In this document: one piece after another, positions 1-7,896 of the stretch | How positions within the stretch are numbered: the first letter of the stretch is position 1 | Layout: every line of letters starts with the position of its first letter | DNA from: Spongiibacter tropicus DSM 19543 | Lineage (GTDB): Bacteria > Pseudomonadota > Gammaproteobacteria > Pseudomonadales > Spongiibacteraceae | DNA length: 64,000 bases | Reading direction: 5' to 3' | NCBI RefSeq assembly: GCF_000420325.1 | Contig: NZ_ATUS01000001.1 | Location: forward strand, 248,001 to 312,000 | The notes under the pieces: generated by a model | Database searches by the model: none | Told to the model about the DNA's origin: nothing | What the model saw: the letters and a program-made list of their open reading frames with translations, nothing else | Program-made: the position numbers and the translations under genes

Positions 1-1
1 G

Positions 2-628
2 GTGGTGTTTGCCGACGAGATTTACAGCAAAATTCTGTACGACGATGCCGTGCACATTCCACTGGGCAGCATTAATCCCGACGTGCTGTGCCTGACGTTC
101 AATGGCCTGTCCAAATCCTATCGTCTCGCGGGTTTCCGCAGCGGCTGGATGATTGTGTCTGGCCCCAAGGAACGTGCCAGGGACTACATAGAAGGCCTGG
201 ATATGCTGTCATCGATGCGACTCTGCGCCAACGTACCGGCCCAGCACGCCATTCAGACGGCACTGGGCGGCTACCAAAGCATTAACGAATTGATTCTGCC
301 CGGCGGCCGCCTGTTGGAACAGCGGGATATTGCCTGGGAAATGCTCAATGATATTCCCGGTGTGAGCTGTACCAAACCGAGGGGCGCACTTTACATGTTC
401 CCCCGCCTCGACCCCGAGGTCTATCCTGTGGCTAGCGACGAGCAACTGGTGCTGGACCTGCTCAACCAGGAAAAAATCCTGCTGGTGCAGGGCACGGGCT
501 TCAACTGGCATGCACCGGACCACCTGCGTATTGTATTCCTGCCCAACAAGCTGGATCTGGCAGCCGCTATTGAGCGCTTTGGCCGCTTTCTGCGAGGCTA
601 CCGCAAAAAGCTCCACGCCGTCGGCTAG
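2..628 (+). CDS. alaA: Alanine aminotransferase AlaA-like, 3' part (cut by window start)
   Basis: C-terminal half of a class I/II PLP-dependent aminotransferase; the reading frame is open from the window edge, so the true start lies upstream. About 208 residues are visible. The family Asp of the FADEIY motif is at visible residue 5 and the PLP-binding lysine is in GLSKSYRLAGFR at residue 38. The segment MRLCANVPAQHAIQTALGGY and the later PRGALYMFP motif are characteristic of AlaA (YfbQ). That enzyme makes alanine from pyruvate and glutamate in the cytosol. The stop overlaps by 4 bases the stop of the convergent methyltransferase gene. The assignment to AlaA rather than a generic aspartate aminotransferase rests on recognised sequence similarity. 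Confidence 0.9.
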   Translation: MVFADEIYSKILYDDAVHIPLGSINPDVLCLTFNGLSKSYRLAGFRSGWMIVSGPKERARDYIEGLDMLSSMRLCANVPAQHAIQTALGGYQSINELILPGGRLLEQRDIAWEMLNDIPGVSCTKPRGALYMFPRLDPEVYPVASDEQLVLDLLNQEKILLVQGTGFNWHAPDHLRIVFLPNKLDLAAAIERFGRFLRGYRKKLHAVG

Positions 629-1563
629 GCTGGCGCACGATATCGCAATACCTTGAGGGCGCCATCGGCGCCCTTTTCAGGAAAGTCCTCCCGGCCCGGC
701 AAGCGCGCTTCAAACTGCGCCTCGGGCCAGAACGCCGCTACCTGTTCCCTAAGGAATGCTTCTCCCAGCCACGGCGCATTCAAACAAAACAGCACTGACG
801 CCGCCGGTGCGCAGAGCTCCGGCATTCGGCGAATCAGCTTTTGGTAATCGCGCTCGGCGTCAAAACTGCCCTTCTGCCGCGACGGCGGATCGCAAATGAT
901 AATGTCATAGGGGCCGAGCTTTCGCAGCTTTCCCCAGGATTTAAGAATATCGTGACCGAGAAAACGTACCGACTCCAGCGGCTGCCCGTTAAGACGGTGA
1001 TTCTCCCGCCCCCGTGCCAACGACGCTTTACTCATATCAATATTCACCACAGACTCGGCACCCGCAGCCAGCGCCGAGACTGAAAATGCACAGGTGTAGG
1101 AAAACAGATTCAACACCCGTCGCTCTCTGGCAACCCCCTGTAACCAGCGCCGAGTGGGCGCCATATCCATAAAGTAACCGATATTCTGTTGGCGCCCGGG
1201 GGCCAGCAAAAAAGACAAGCCCTGCTCCCGGGCGACAATTGGCGCCTCTGGCAAGCGGTCCCATAAACATTCCACCGGGGTGTCGGTCTGGTAGCGATGC
1301 TGCACCGTGGCGCACGCCAGCTCTCCACCGAAACAGCTTTTCAGGTGGTCGCAAAACGCTGACCAGAATGCCTCGGGCGGCTCCCTATACAGCACCAGCC
1401 ACAGCAGCGGCGAAAACCAGTCGACAGTGAGCCATTCATAGCCGGGGTAGCACTGACCGCGACCATGAAACAGGCGAAGGGCATCCCCGCCGTCAACCAT
1501 CTGCCCGGCCCAATGCTCAAATGCACTGAGCTGAAGAAATTCGTCGAGATTCAAGCTCGTCAT
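625..1563 (-). CDS. Class I SAM-dependent RNA methyltransferase, RlmI-like
   Basis: About 312 residues. The C-terminal two thirds is a Rossmann methyltransferase: the SAM-binding region reads VLNLFSYTCAFSVSALAAGA, followed by an acidic strand end (VNIDMSKASL) and a DPPSRQKGSF catalytic motif, as in RlmI/RlmK-type 23S rRNA cytosine or guanine methyltransferases. The N-terminal third is family-specific and no PUA domain is obvious, so this is a shorter paralogue and not RlmI itself; its substrate is unknown. The start is the ATG directly after an in-frame GTG, close to a GAGCGG sequence. It lies 6 bases downstream of the ATP-NAD kinase-like gene and is probably cotranscribed with it. Confidence 0.8.
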   Translation of the reverse strand: MTSLNLDEFLQLSAFEHWAGQMVDGGDALRLFHGRGQCYPGYEWLTVDWFSPLLWLVLYREPPEAFWSAFCDHLKSCFGGELACATVQHRYQTDTPVECLWDRLPEAPIVAREQGLSFLLAPGRQQNIGYFMDMAPTRRWLQGVARERRVLNLFSYTCAFSVSALAAGAESVVNIDMSKASLARGRENHRLNGQPLESVRFLGHDILKSWGKLRKLGPYDIIICDPPSRQKGSFDAERDYQKLIRRMPELCAPAASVLFCLNAPWLGEAFLREQVAAFWPEAQFEARLPGREDFPEKGADGALKVLRYRAPA

Positions 1564-1569
1564 CACCGC

Positions 1570-2700
1570 TCAACCCGCCGCGCTGACGCGGTACATAACC
1601 TGATCACGATAGCCGGTGAGCACGGGAATATAGCCCTCCCAGGCGCGATCCAGCTCTGGGTCGTTGCTGTCGACCAACAGCGGGCGTCCCTCCAGACTTT
1701 TCAGCTTGGTTTTGCTGGCCAGCACCAGAAAATGCTCACGGCCAATACGCCGTATCAGCGCTGGGGTCAGCTGCTGGTTCCCCCGCCCCAGAATATGCCC
1801 CTGCCCGCCGATAGCGGAAATCAGCACTTGCACCGGCCCGTTGTGGGTATCCAGCGCGGCAGCAATCTGTGCGGCATTCGCATCCGCCTGCAACAGCTCA
1901 CCGGCCCTCACCAGATCAAAGCCAAGCAAGGTGAACGGCAGGCCCAAGGCATTCATGAATCCCGTCGTGGTACTGCCGGGACCGACGATATACAGGGTGT
2001 CGTCGTCGCAGGCCTCCATCAACTCATCAGCAATATCGGCAATAACCAGCTCTTCGACTTCACGGCCGCCCTGCTTGACCTGCTGTAGAAAGCCACCGAG
2101 CCTCGGCACCAACAGCTCACCAAAATGCTTGGAACGAACGCGTCCCTCACGGAAAGCGGCCTCATCAATATCGCGCACTTCCTGCAGGGTAATGTCCACC
2201 AGATCACCGGCGATGAGCGCCTTGAGAATCTCCGCCGCTGCGTCCGGGTTCACCGCATAAACCGCCGAGTGCATCTTTACGCCAGCGGGCACTCCCAGCA
2301 CCGGGAAGTCCTCTCCAACGGCGCGATAAATATCCCTGGCTGTGCCATCGCCGCCAACAAACAGCAGCAGATCCACTCCCGACGCCCGCAGGGCCAATGC
2401 CGCCCGATGTGTATCGTCCGGCGTACTTAATGGGCTGACCGCAGCCCCCAACGATTCAAATGGCAGGCCATCGGGCACCGCCGCCCCCGCCATAGCCCCC
2501 TCAAAACCATAAACCGTCACCGGCAGCCCCACCAGCAGCGCGAGACAACGGCGTGCCCGAGGCAAGGCGCGGCTGTTTGCAATATCATCGGCGACCTGCA
2601 GACGAAGAGCCTCCGGCAACTCATCGCTGCCCTTCAAACCTTCCGGGCCGCCCAAGCCCGCATAAGGATTGACGATCAGCCCCAGCTTAAAATTCGACAT
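1570..2700 (-). CDS. ATP-NAD kinase family protein
   Basis: About 376 residues, counted from the ATG of MSNFKLGLIVNPYAGLGG; an in-frame extension upstream lacks family similarity. The NAD kinase superfamily signature LLLFVGGDGTARDIYRAV lies near residue 110, followed by PVLGVPAGVKMHSAVYAV. A second glycine-rich stretch, YIVGPGSTTTGFMNALG, is in the middle, and ISAIGGQGHILGRGNQQL is near the C-terminus. The protein is longer than canonical NadK (about 290 residues) and belongs to the AcoX-like/uncharacterised branch. It is therefore probably not the main NAD kinase of the cell, and its substrate is not known from sequence. An AGGA sequence lies about 12 bases before the start. Confidence 0.8.
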   Translation of the reverse strand: MSNFKLGLIVNPYAGLGGPEGLKGSDELPEALRLQVADDIANSRALPRARRCLALLVGLPVTVYGFEGAMAGAAVPDGLPFESLGAAVSPLSTPDDTHRAALALRASGVDLLLFVGGDGTARDIYRAVGEDFPVLGVPAGVKMHSAVYAVNPDAAAEILKALIAGDLVDITLQEVRDIDEAAFREGRVRSKHFGELLVPRLGGFLQQVKQGGREVEELVIADIADELMEACDDDTLYIVGPGSTTTGFMNALGLPFTLLGFDLVRAGELLQADANAAQIAAALDTHNGPVQVLISAIGGQGHILGRGNQQLTPALIRRIGREHFLVLASKTKLKSLEGRPLLVDSNDPELDRAWEGYIPVLTGYRDQVMYRVSAAG

Positions 2701-2788
2701 GTTCAGTAAAAATCCTTTCGGTTTCCTGTGGGCATTACCTACAGACAGTCCGTGTTTCATTGTGGCGCAATAACACAGACGGATAATA

Positions 2789-3043
2789 ATGACGCTTCAC
2801 CAATACAGGGAATTCCACGCTTTGAGTACACGACAGCAACAACGCAGCGATGTCTCTCTCACTTCTTCTCACCAGCGCCATCGCGCCCAGCGACACTTTG
2901 AACAACGCTATGCTGCCAGCCTGATTGACGATAAGGGACGGGAAATCCCCATCGACAGCCATAGCGTTCAGCGCTGCCTGGAACAACTCGCGGGCAGCGA
3001 CAGTGAGTTCATCTGCTACCTTGCAAGGCGGCAAGCAAGTTGA
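2789..3043 (+). CDS. Small conserved-looking hypothetical protein (84 aa)
   Basis: Small basic protein of unknown function, divergent from the ATP-NAD kinase-like gene. The N-terminal half is rich in Gln, Arg and His. The second half, ASLIDDKGREIPIDSHSVQR, resembles a short pattern (LID-x-x-GREIPI) that I recall from small Pseudomonas hypothetical proteins. A weak GACGGA sequence lies just upstream of the ATG. Its last 35 bases overlap the end of pdxB on the other strand. A 110-codon frame on the opposite strand also covers this area but has no family-like features and no ribosome-binding site. Evidence for coding is moderate. Confidence 0.5.
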   Translation: MTLHQYREFHALSTRQQQRSDVSLTSSHQRHRAQRHFEQRYAASLIDDKGREIPIDSHSVQRCLEQLAGSDSEFICYLARRQAS

Positions 3044-4142
3044 ACCCCGCCGTATCGAGCTGTTCACCTACGTAACGGCAGTAAGCAAACTCCCGCCGTT
3101 CGGGATAGTGTTTACGCAAGCCATCAAACGCTGCAGCCGGATCGTCGGCAAGCAGTGACTCGCGAAATCTCCTATCGTCACCGCGGGGATCGTACACGGC
3201 CAGAGCCGCTTCTCGAAGCAGCTCAGCGCCGTACGACTCACTCAGCTCAACGACAGGCTCCGGCAGTCGGGTCGCCGCCAGTGCAGCGGGCGCCTTCAGT
3301 CCACGATGCTGACAGTGGGCCAGCAACTGCTCAGCGATAGCCCGGCTACCGGCAATTTTTCCATCCAGGCTGTAACCGGCAATATGCGGTGTGGCGATAA
3401 GACACCGCCCGGCAAGCTCGCGGCTTACACCCGGCTCCCCCTCCCATACATCCAGTGCCAACTCGATATCCGGCCTCAGCTCCCTAAGCTGCAATAACTC
3501 TTCGGTAGCCACGACCTCGCCACGCCCCGCACTGACAACCAGCGATGAGGATGGCAACCGCGACAGTTGTGCCGCATCCAGCATATGGAAGCTGGGATAC
3601 TCGCCACCGCGTGTCAGCGGCGCATGGAGGCATAGCACGTCGCAAGCAAGCACGGCATCAAGACTGCTCAGACGGGCATCTTCTGTCGGGGCCAACAGCG
3701 GGTCATAGGCACAACAGGGAATATCCAGCCCGGCCAAACGATCTGCCAGTCGCCGGCCAACATTGCCGAATGCGACAATTCCCACCTGCCGCTCTCCGCT
3801 CAGCAACGACGCCCAGCGCTGGCGATCCAGACACAGTACGCTGACTACGTAGTCCACCACAGAATCTGCATTGCAGCCCGGTGCCGTGGCCCACTGTATT
3901 CCCTGCGCGTCCATAAACGCCGTATCTAAATGATCGCGACCAATGGTGCAGGAGCCGACAAATCGCACCGGACTGCCAGACAGTAAGGCAGCGTTGACCC
4001 GAGTGACCGAGCGCACAACCAGCGCATCGGCATCGCGCAGATCGGCAGCGGTCAGTGAGCGACCCGCAAAGCGACGCAGTTCACCAAAGGGCGCGAACAA
4101 GGTCTCGGCCTCGGGCACATTTTCATCAGCGTAGATAATCAT
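3009..4142 (-). CDS. pdxB: Erythronate-4-phosphate dehydrogenase
   Basis: Oxidises 4-phospho-D-erythronate in the DXP-dependent pyridoxal phosphate pathway, in the cytosol; 377 residues, the usual PdxB length. The N-terminus MIIYADENVPEAETLFAPFG and the segment FVGSCTIGRDHLD are family hallmarks. The D-2-hydroxyacid dehydrogenase NAD-binding fold follows (VGIVAFGNVGRRLADRLAG). The catalytic Arg is in VVSAGRGEVV, Glu in DVWEGEPGV and His in ATPHIAGYS. A PdxB-specific C-terminal dimerisation region lies beyond residue 290. The start overlaps the stop of the upstream exonuclease gene by 4 bases, which suggests translational coupling. Confidence 0.95.
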   Translation of the reverse strand: MIIYADENVPEAETLFAPFGELRRFAGRSLTAADLRDADALVVRSVTRVNAALLSGSPVRFVGSCTIGRDHLDTAFMDAQGIQWATAPGCNADSVVDYVVSVLCLDRQRWASLLSGERQVGIVAFGNVGRRLADRLAGLDIPCCAYDPLLAPTEDARLSSLDAVLACDVLCLHAPLTRGGEYPSFHMLDAAQLSRLPSSSLVVSAGRGEVVATEELLQLRELRPDIELALDVWEGEPGVSRELAGRCLIATPHIAGYSLDGKIAGSRAIAEQLLAHCQHRGLKAPAALAATRLPEPVVELSESYGAELLREAALAVYDPRGDDRRFRESLLADDPAAAFDGLRKHYPERREFAYCRYVGEQLDTAGFNLLAALQGSR

Positions 4143-5053
4143 GACTTCGCTCCTGTTGGCGCGACAAACGCACGGGGATAGCGTGACTGAAGTGTGTAGA
4201 GATAGTTTGCCGATAAGCCCAGCGCTTCGCCCTGCCCCATCCAGTCATCGACTGCGGGCTTGCGCAAGGCCGCCTGCTCAAAACCGGGCAACGCCAGATC
4301 ATCCCGCAAGCGACAGAGCTGCCGGAAGAGAAACAGCTTTTCTCGGGCATTGGCAAACTTATCACGCAGGCCTTTGGCCCCCCTCACCGGTAAGGCCGCT
4401 AGGCCATCCAAGTCGCGGTAAATTGCGTCCAGCGAGGGGTAGTGTTCAAAAATCACTTTCGCGGTCTTCTCGCCGACGCCCTTCAGCCCCGGAATATCAT
4501 CTACCGTATCCCCTGCCACCGCGAGAAAATCCGCTACACGCTCGCAAGCCACACCCCGCTCACGTCGCCAGTCCTCAGCGGAACGCGGCGCACTGCCAAA
4601 GTGCCACAGACGATCGGCGTCAGCACACAAGAGTTGCGCTAGATCTTTGTCGCGACTGACGATAGTCACCGCAAGGCGCTGTTCTCGCGCCTGTCGGGCA
4701 GCACTGGCGAGAATATCATCCGCCTCGAACTCGGCCTCCGCATGGCAGTACAGGCCCAAGGCCTCGCTCAAGCGCCGACAGGCGCGAAGCTGGTAGGCCA
4801 GTGCCTCGTCAGGCAGCACACGGCGAGACTTGTACGCGGGATACAGACGCTCGCGATAGCCGCGTCCCAGGCTTTCATCAAAGGCGACCAGGACATGAGC
4901 AGGACGCTCGCTGTGCAGAAACTTGAGCAAGGTTTCCAGATAGCCTTCCAGTGCGTTCAGCGGAAAGCCCTGTTCACTCACGTGGCGCGCCTGCCGGGCA
5001 AAATAGGCCTGAAAGATGTACACCGACGCATCGATGCCATAGAAACGCGACAT
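4139..5053 (-). CDS. 5'-3' exonuclease / flap endonuclease family protein (Xni/ExoIX-like)
   Basis: About 304 residues from the start MSRFYGIDASVYIFQAYFAR; an in-frame extension upstream runs through epmC and is not used. It resembles the FEN/PolA 5'-nuclease family. Acidic metal ligands appear in GIDASVYI, VAFDES, EFEADDILAS and IVSRDKDLAQLL. A helix-hairpin-helix DNA-binding motif is seen in VDDIPGLKGVGEKTAKVIF. It acts as a stand-alone structure-specific nuclease without a polymerase domain. The start codon overlaps the epmC stop in an ATGA arrangement, and its own stop overlaps the pdxB start, so three genes are coupled. Whether it is a true Xni orthologue is less certain than the family. 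Confidence 0.88.
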   Translation of the reverse strand: MSRFYGIDASVYIFQAYFARQARHVSEQGFPLNALEGYLETLLKFLHSERPAHVLVAFDESLGRGYRERLYPAYKSRRVLPDEALAYQLRACRRLSEALGLYCHAEAEFEADDILASAARQAREQRLAVTIVSRDKDLAQLLCADADRLWHFGSAPRSAEDWRRERGVACERVADFLAVAGDTVDDIPGLKGVGEKTAKVIFEHYPSLDAIYRDLDGLAALPVRGAKGLRDKFANAREKLFLFRQLCRLRDDLALPGFEQAALRKPAVDDWMGQGEALGLSANYLYTLQSRYPRAFVAPTGAKS

Positions 5054-5628
5054 CAGGAACGCAAATCCGTCAGCAGCAAACGGCTGGCATCGATCGCCAG
5101 CGGCTGACAAAACGCCACAGCCAACGCCCGCCGAAAACGCTCCGCCCGCGGGGGCAGCCCTTCGGACGCGTAGCGATGCGCCCGCTGCCATACGGCCAGG
5201 GCAAAGGGAAAATCATCAATATCTCCGCCAGAGAGATTGTCGATACTAACGCGAAACGGCAAACCCGCCGCCATGGCAAAGAACCACTCCAGCGCCTGAG
5301 GGCAACTCTCCACCCGTTCAAATTCGCGCTGCTGTACCTCGTTGCGACCGTCTGGCTCATACCAATAGCCGTAGTCATCCAACTGCCGCCGTGCATCACC
5401 GGCAATGCACCAATGCGCCGCTTCGTGCAAGGCGCTGCGGGCAAAGTCTTCGCGGTACCAGACCGTGTGAAGCTCACCCAGGCTCCCTGCCGGTACATAA
5501 AGGGGCTCCTCTGCACCACCGCAGAGCTGTGTTCGGTAGTCTCCGGCAAAACAGCGATCGAACACAGCCGCAATCTGACGATCCAGCGGCGCCCCGTCAA
5601 TCACCCATTGTTCGGCCAGCTCAATCAT
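5053..5628 (-). CDS. epmC: Elongation factor P hydroxylase
   Basis: About 191 residues; matches the EpmC (YfcM) family, which hydroxylates the beta-lysylated lysine of elongation factor P. Family features are the metal-binding segment ALHEAAHWCIAGD near residue 75, the following DYGYWYEPDGR and a downstream EVQQREFERVES stretch. The start was placed at MIELAEQWVIDG because the 82 codons upstream in frame overlap the preceding gene and are unlike the family. It overlaps the gamma-glutamylcyclotransferase gene by 8 bases and the exonuclease gene by one base. EpmA and EpmB, needed for the earlier step, are not in this window. Confidence 0.9.
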   Translation of the reverse strand: MIELAEQWVIDGAPLDRQIAAVFDRCFAGDYRTQLCGGAEEPLYVPAGSLGELHTVWYREDFARSALHEAAHWCIAGDARRQLDDYGYWYEPDGRNEVQQREFERVESCPQALEWFFAMAAGLPFRVSIDNLSGGDIDDFPFALAVWQRAHRYASEGLPPRAERFRRALAVAFCQPLAIDASRLLLTDLRS

Positions 5629-6118
5629 TAAAGAGCAGCCCCCGCTCCGGACAACCAGACTCGACATGCTGGCAAGGCTGCTGCCGGAGAAAATCCAGAT
5701 AACTCGGCGAAAGATACGCCTCCCCCGCCAATAAGTGCTCCAGATAGCGGCTTTGTGGCAACAAGCCCTCGCAAACAAAAGCTGGGTTAGCGAGATATAC
5801 CCAGGCCGAACGATGTCCGAAATCGCCGGACACTTGCAGGCATTCTCGACTGTAACGTACGGGGGTGCCCTCAAAATGATCCATCTTGTCGATATCCTGC
5901 CCGCTGGTCAGTGCATAGAGCACGCCTTCAACGCAGCTATTACTGGTCGGCACGATATTGGCATAAGCCACCCCGGGCTGGTTGTGTGCAGCCTTGTTAA
6001 AACGCAGGCCGTAACCGGGTAAACGCGCGGCCCAAAGATCAATAAACGACAAGCCCCTGGCGCGCATCCGCGCCGGGTTCATATTGGAGCCATAGGCGAA
6101 ATAGTAGTTGCAGATCAC
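5621..6118 (-). CDS. Gamma-glutamylcyclotransferase family protein
   Basis: About 165 residues if the GTG at VICNYYFAYGSNM is the start. The YGSNM motif close to the N-terminus binds the gamma-glutamyl group in this fold, and the MDHFEGTPVRYSR segment holds the conserved acidic residue. A C-terminal LDFLRQQ helix follows. The family releases 5-oxoproline from gamma-glutamyl compounds; the exact substrate cannot be read from sequence. The start is uncertain: an ATG 23 codons earlier is also in frame and neither has a good ribosome-binding site. It is the first gene of a tight minus-strand unit with epmC, the exonuclease and pdxB. Confidence 0.82.
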   Translation of the reverse strand: MICNYYFAYGSNMNPARMRARGLSFIDLWAARLPGYGLRFNKAAHNQPGVAYANIVPTSNSCVEGVLYALTSGQDIDKMDHFEGTPVRYSRECLQVSGDFGHRSAWVYLANPAFVCEGLLPQSRYLEHLLAGEAYLSPSYLDFLRQQPCQHVESGCPERGLLFND

Positions 6119-6247
6119 AAGACAAAACCGTTTTTGTGCTTGGCAAATGAATAATGACCGGGTAATTTTACCAGAAAGGGGATGCATCGTACGCGCTGCG
6201 GCAACCCGCCCAACGACGTATTCTCCCCCGCAACGAGAGGAAGCGTC

Positions 6248-6919
6248 ATGGCGACACGTCAGTCCGGCAGCACCCACTCCGCGAAGATCCTCCCATTCAC
6301 CCCCACCAGCTCACGCATACGCTGTATTTCTCCCGCCTATGAAGGCCACTGCCTGCTATACAGTCACCATGCCCTATCACGGGACAAACTCTACGCCATT
6401 CGTATACTCTGCTGGGCCCGGCTGGCCGATGGCCGCGACGTGGCCGTGGTGCCCTGGCTGAACGATATCAGTCACTGCCGGGATTTGAATGACGCGGAAA
6501 CCGGCCTTGCCGTGGGCTATTACGATCCGGCCTGCGATGACCGCTTCGACACACTTCCCAGCCAGCACCGCGCTGCGCTGGACGCCCTGTCCGAACAAGT
6601 TGCAACGGATAAGGCCCACGGTGTTCTTCAGGAAATTCCCGACCTGATCGGCAGCCATGCCGCCATGGTCAAGGACAGCGACGAGCTGGTACTGGAGCCG
6701 GTTGTGAGTTGGCAGTTGCGGGGTGATGGCCGCATGCAGGCGATGCTTGCTGACCCGGAGCGAATTACCCAGCAGCCGGTGCTGCCCGGCGACCCCTGCC
6801 TGTACGCGGCGGATCACGAGTCGGGGCTGCGTTACTACTTTCAGTACCACATCGCCAATCAAATCAAGAATGGCGGCGCCATGAGCACCCGCATTTTGGG
6901 ACAGTTAATCCGGCGCTGA
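6248..6919 (+). CDS. Conserved-looking hypothetical protein (223 aa)
   Basis: Unknown function; I recognise no family. A strong ribosome-binding site (GAGAGGAAG) precedes the ATG, which is why this start is preferred over one 22 codons earlier. The protein is soluble and acidic, without signal peptide or membrane segment. It contains many aromatic and His/Cys residues in its first third (YEGHCLLYSHHALSRDK) and a long central helical stretch with many Ala, Asp and Glu. It ends in QIKNGGAMSTRILGQLIRR. It is transcribed divergently from the gamma-glutamylcyclotransferase gene and convergently with tusA. Confidence 0.75.
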   Translation: MATRQSGSTHSAKILPFTPTSSRIRCISPAYEGHCLLYSHHALSRDKLYAIRILCWARLADGRDVAVVPWLNDISHCRDLNDAETGLAVGYYDPACDDRFDTLPSQHRAALDALSEQVATDKAHGVLQEIPDLIGSHAAMVKDSDELVLEPVVSWQLRGDGRMQAMLADPERITQQPVLPGDPCLYAADHESGLRYYFQYHIANQIKNGGAMSTRILGQLIRR

Positions 6920-6943
6920 CGATCTAGTGCTGGAATTCGCGAC

Positions 6944-7177
6944 TCAGGCCTTACGTACCCAGTAACGGTACTCGCTGTCACTGTGCTGCTGGTCCAGCAG
7001 CTCATGGCCGAGAAAGTTGCAGAATTTGGGAATGTCGCGGGTCGTAGCCGGGTCAGTCGCCAGAATTTCCAGCACCTCGCCCGACGGCATATCGCGAATT
7101 TTGTTGTGTAACAGCATCACCGGCTCCGGGCAGGTCAGCCCGCTGGTGTCGAGATGGTGGTCGGCGTTCTCAGTCAT
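6944..7177 (-). CDS. tusA: Sulfurtransferase TusA
   Basis: 77 residues from [10 protein letters not shown]. The TusA/SirA fold signature is [20 protein letters not shown] with the active cysteine at about residue 16, followed by a second conserved block, [18 protein letters not shown]. TusA accepts sulfur from IscS and passes it to the TusBCD relay for 2-thiouridine in tRNA wobble position 34. It may also supply sulfur for other pathways. A longer in-frame reading upstream lacks family similarity. It lies 62 bases after yheU and may share its transcript. Confidence 0.93.
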   Translation of the reverse strand: MTENADHHLDTSGLTCPEPVMLLHNKIRDMPSGEVLEILATDPATTRDIPKFCNFLGHELLDQQHSDSEYRYWVRKA

Positions 7178-7239
7178 GATCGTTACTGCGGTGAGTGGGC
7201 CGTCTATTGTGCGGCCGGTGGTGCAAAAATCAAGCTTGC

Positions 7240-7461
7240 TCACCGCGCACGGGGCAACACCGACCAGCTTTCGGTTTCCGGGCAAAAGGCAATAAAGGCG
7301 CGTTCGCTCTTCAGTGCCTCACGCAATTGCGCAATCTTCTCCGCCTCACTCAGCTCCTGCTCGCCGTAGTCGGTACCATCGCGACTGACCATTTCCTGCA
7401 GCATGCCTTCAAAGGCGTCTTCACTCAGTTTTTGCCAGGGAATTTCCAAATACTCGGACAT
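7240..7461 (-). CDS. YheU family protein (UPF0270)
   Basis: 73 residues from MSEYLEIPW; another ATG lies directly before and the choice between them is open, with GATGAGAGAA upstream. The pattern IPWQKL...[25 protein letters not shown] followed by helices and a terminal VLPRAR matches the UPF0270/YheU family. The family has no established biochemical function; it is a small acidic cytosolic protein. The residues [18 protein letters not shown] form the predicted C-terminal helix and strand. It sits between the thiamine-binding family gene and tusA on the same strand. Confidence 0.88.
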   Translation of the reverse strand: MSEYLEIPWQKLSEDAFEGMLQEMVSRDGTDYGEQELSEAEKIAQLREALKSERAFIAFCPETESWSVLPRAR

Positions 7462-7487
7462 CATTTCTCTCATCTAAAAAGCGGTCG

Positions 7488-7802
7488 TTACTGCTGTTGC
7501 TGCGCCTGTTGCAACGCCTGCACGCTGTCGATTTTATCTTGCAACGACTGCGGCCGATCCACACGGCTGCCGATCTTGAGCTGGGTGTGGATTCGCGCAG
7601 CGCCCATCTCGTGAATACGCTGGTGACAGTGTTTGATCGCCGCCATCACGACTTCCCACTCCCCTTCGATATTGGTGCCAAAAGCATGCAACTGACAAGA
7701 CAAGCCAGCCTCATCAAGGATCTTCTGACACTCGGCAATATAGGGTGATAGTGACTCACCGGCATTGATGGGGATAACACAAAATTCGACCTGTACCTGC
7801 AT
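7488..7802 (-). CDS. Thiamine-binding family protein (MTH1187/UPF0045)
   Basis: 104 residues from MQVQVEFCVIPI, with a good AGGTGAG ribosome-binding site 4 bases before the ATG. The N-terminus strand, the SLSPYIAECQKILDEAGL helix, the AFGTNIEGEWEVVM strand and the HEMGAARIHTQLKIGSR strand fit the ferredoxin-like MTH1187/YkoF thiamine-binding superfamily. Members bind thiamine or related pyrimidines; no enzymatic role is established. It ends in a Gln-rich tail (QALQQAQQQQ), which is unusual for the family. It is the first gene of the minus-strand group with yheU and tusA. Confidence 0.85.
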   Translation of the reverse strand: MQVQVEFCVIPINAGESLSPYIAECQKILDEAGLSCQLHAFGTNIEGEWEVVMAAIKHCHQRIHEMGAARIHTQLKIGSRVDRPQSLQDKIDSVQALQQAQQQQ

Positions 7803-7896
7803 CGTCTCACCTATCGCGCTTTGCACTCGTGATTTGTTAACTCAGATATCGTATCGTTAGGCTCCGCGACTGTCTCTAGCCAAACGGAATTTCACC

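Noticed and set aside
2735-3067. 110-codon minus-strand frame between pdxB and the ATP-NAD kinase-like gene
   Set aside because: Competes with the 84-codon plus-strand gene; no ribosome-binding site and no conserved-looking pattern.
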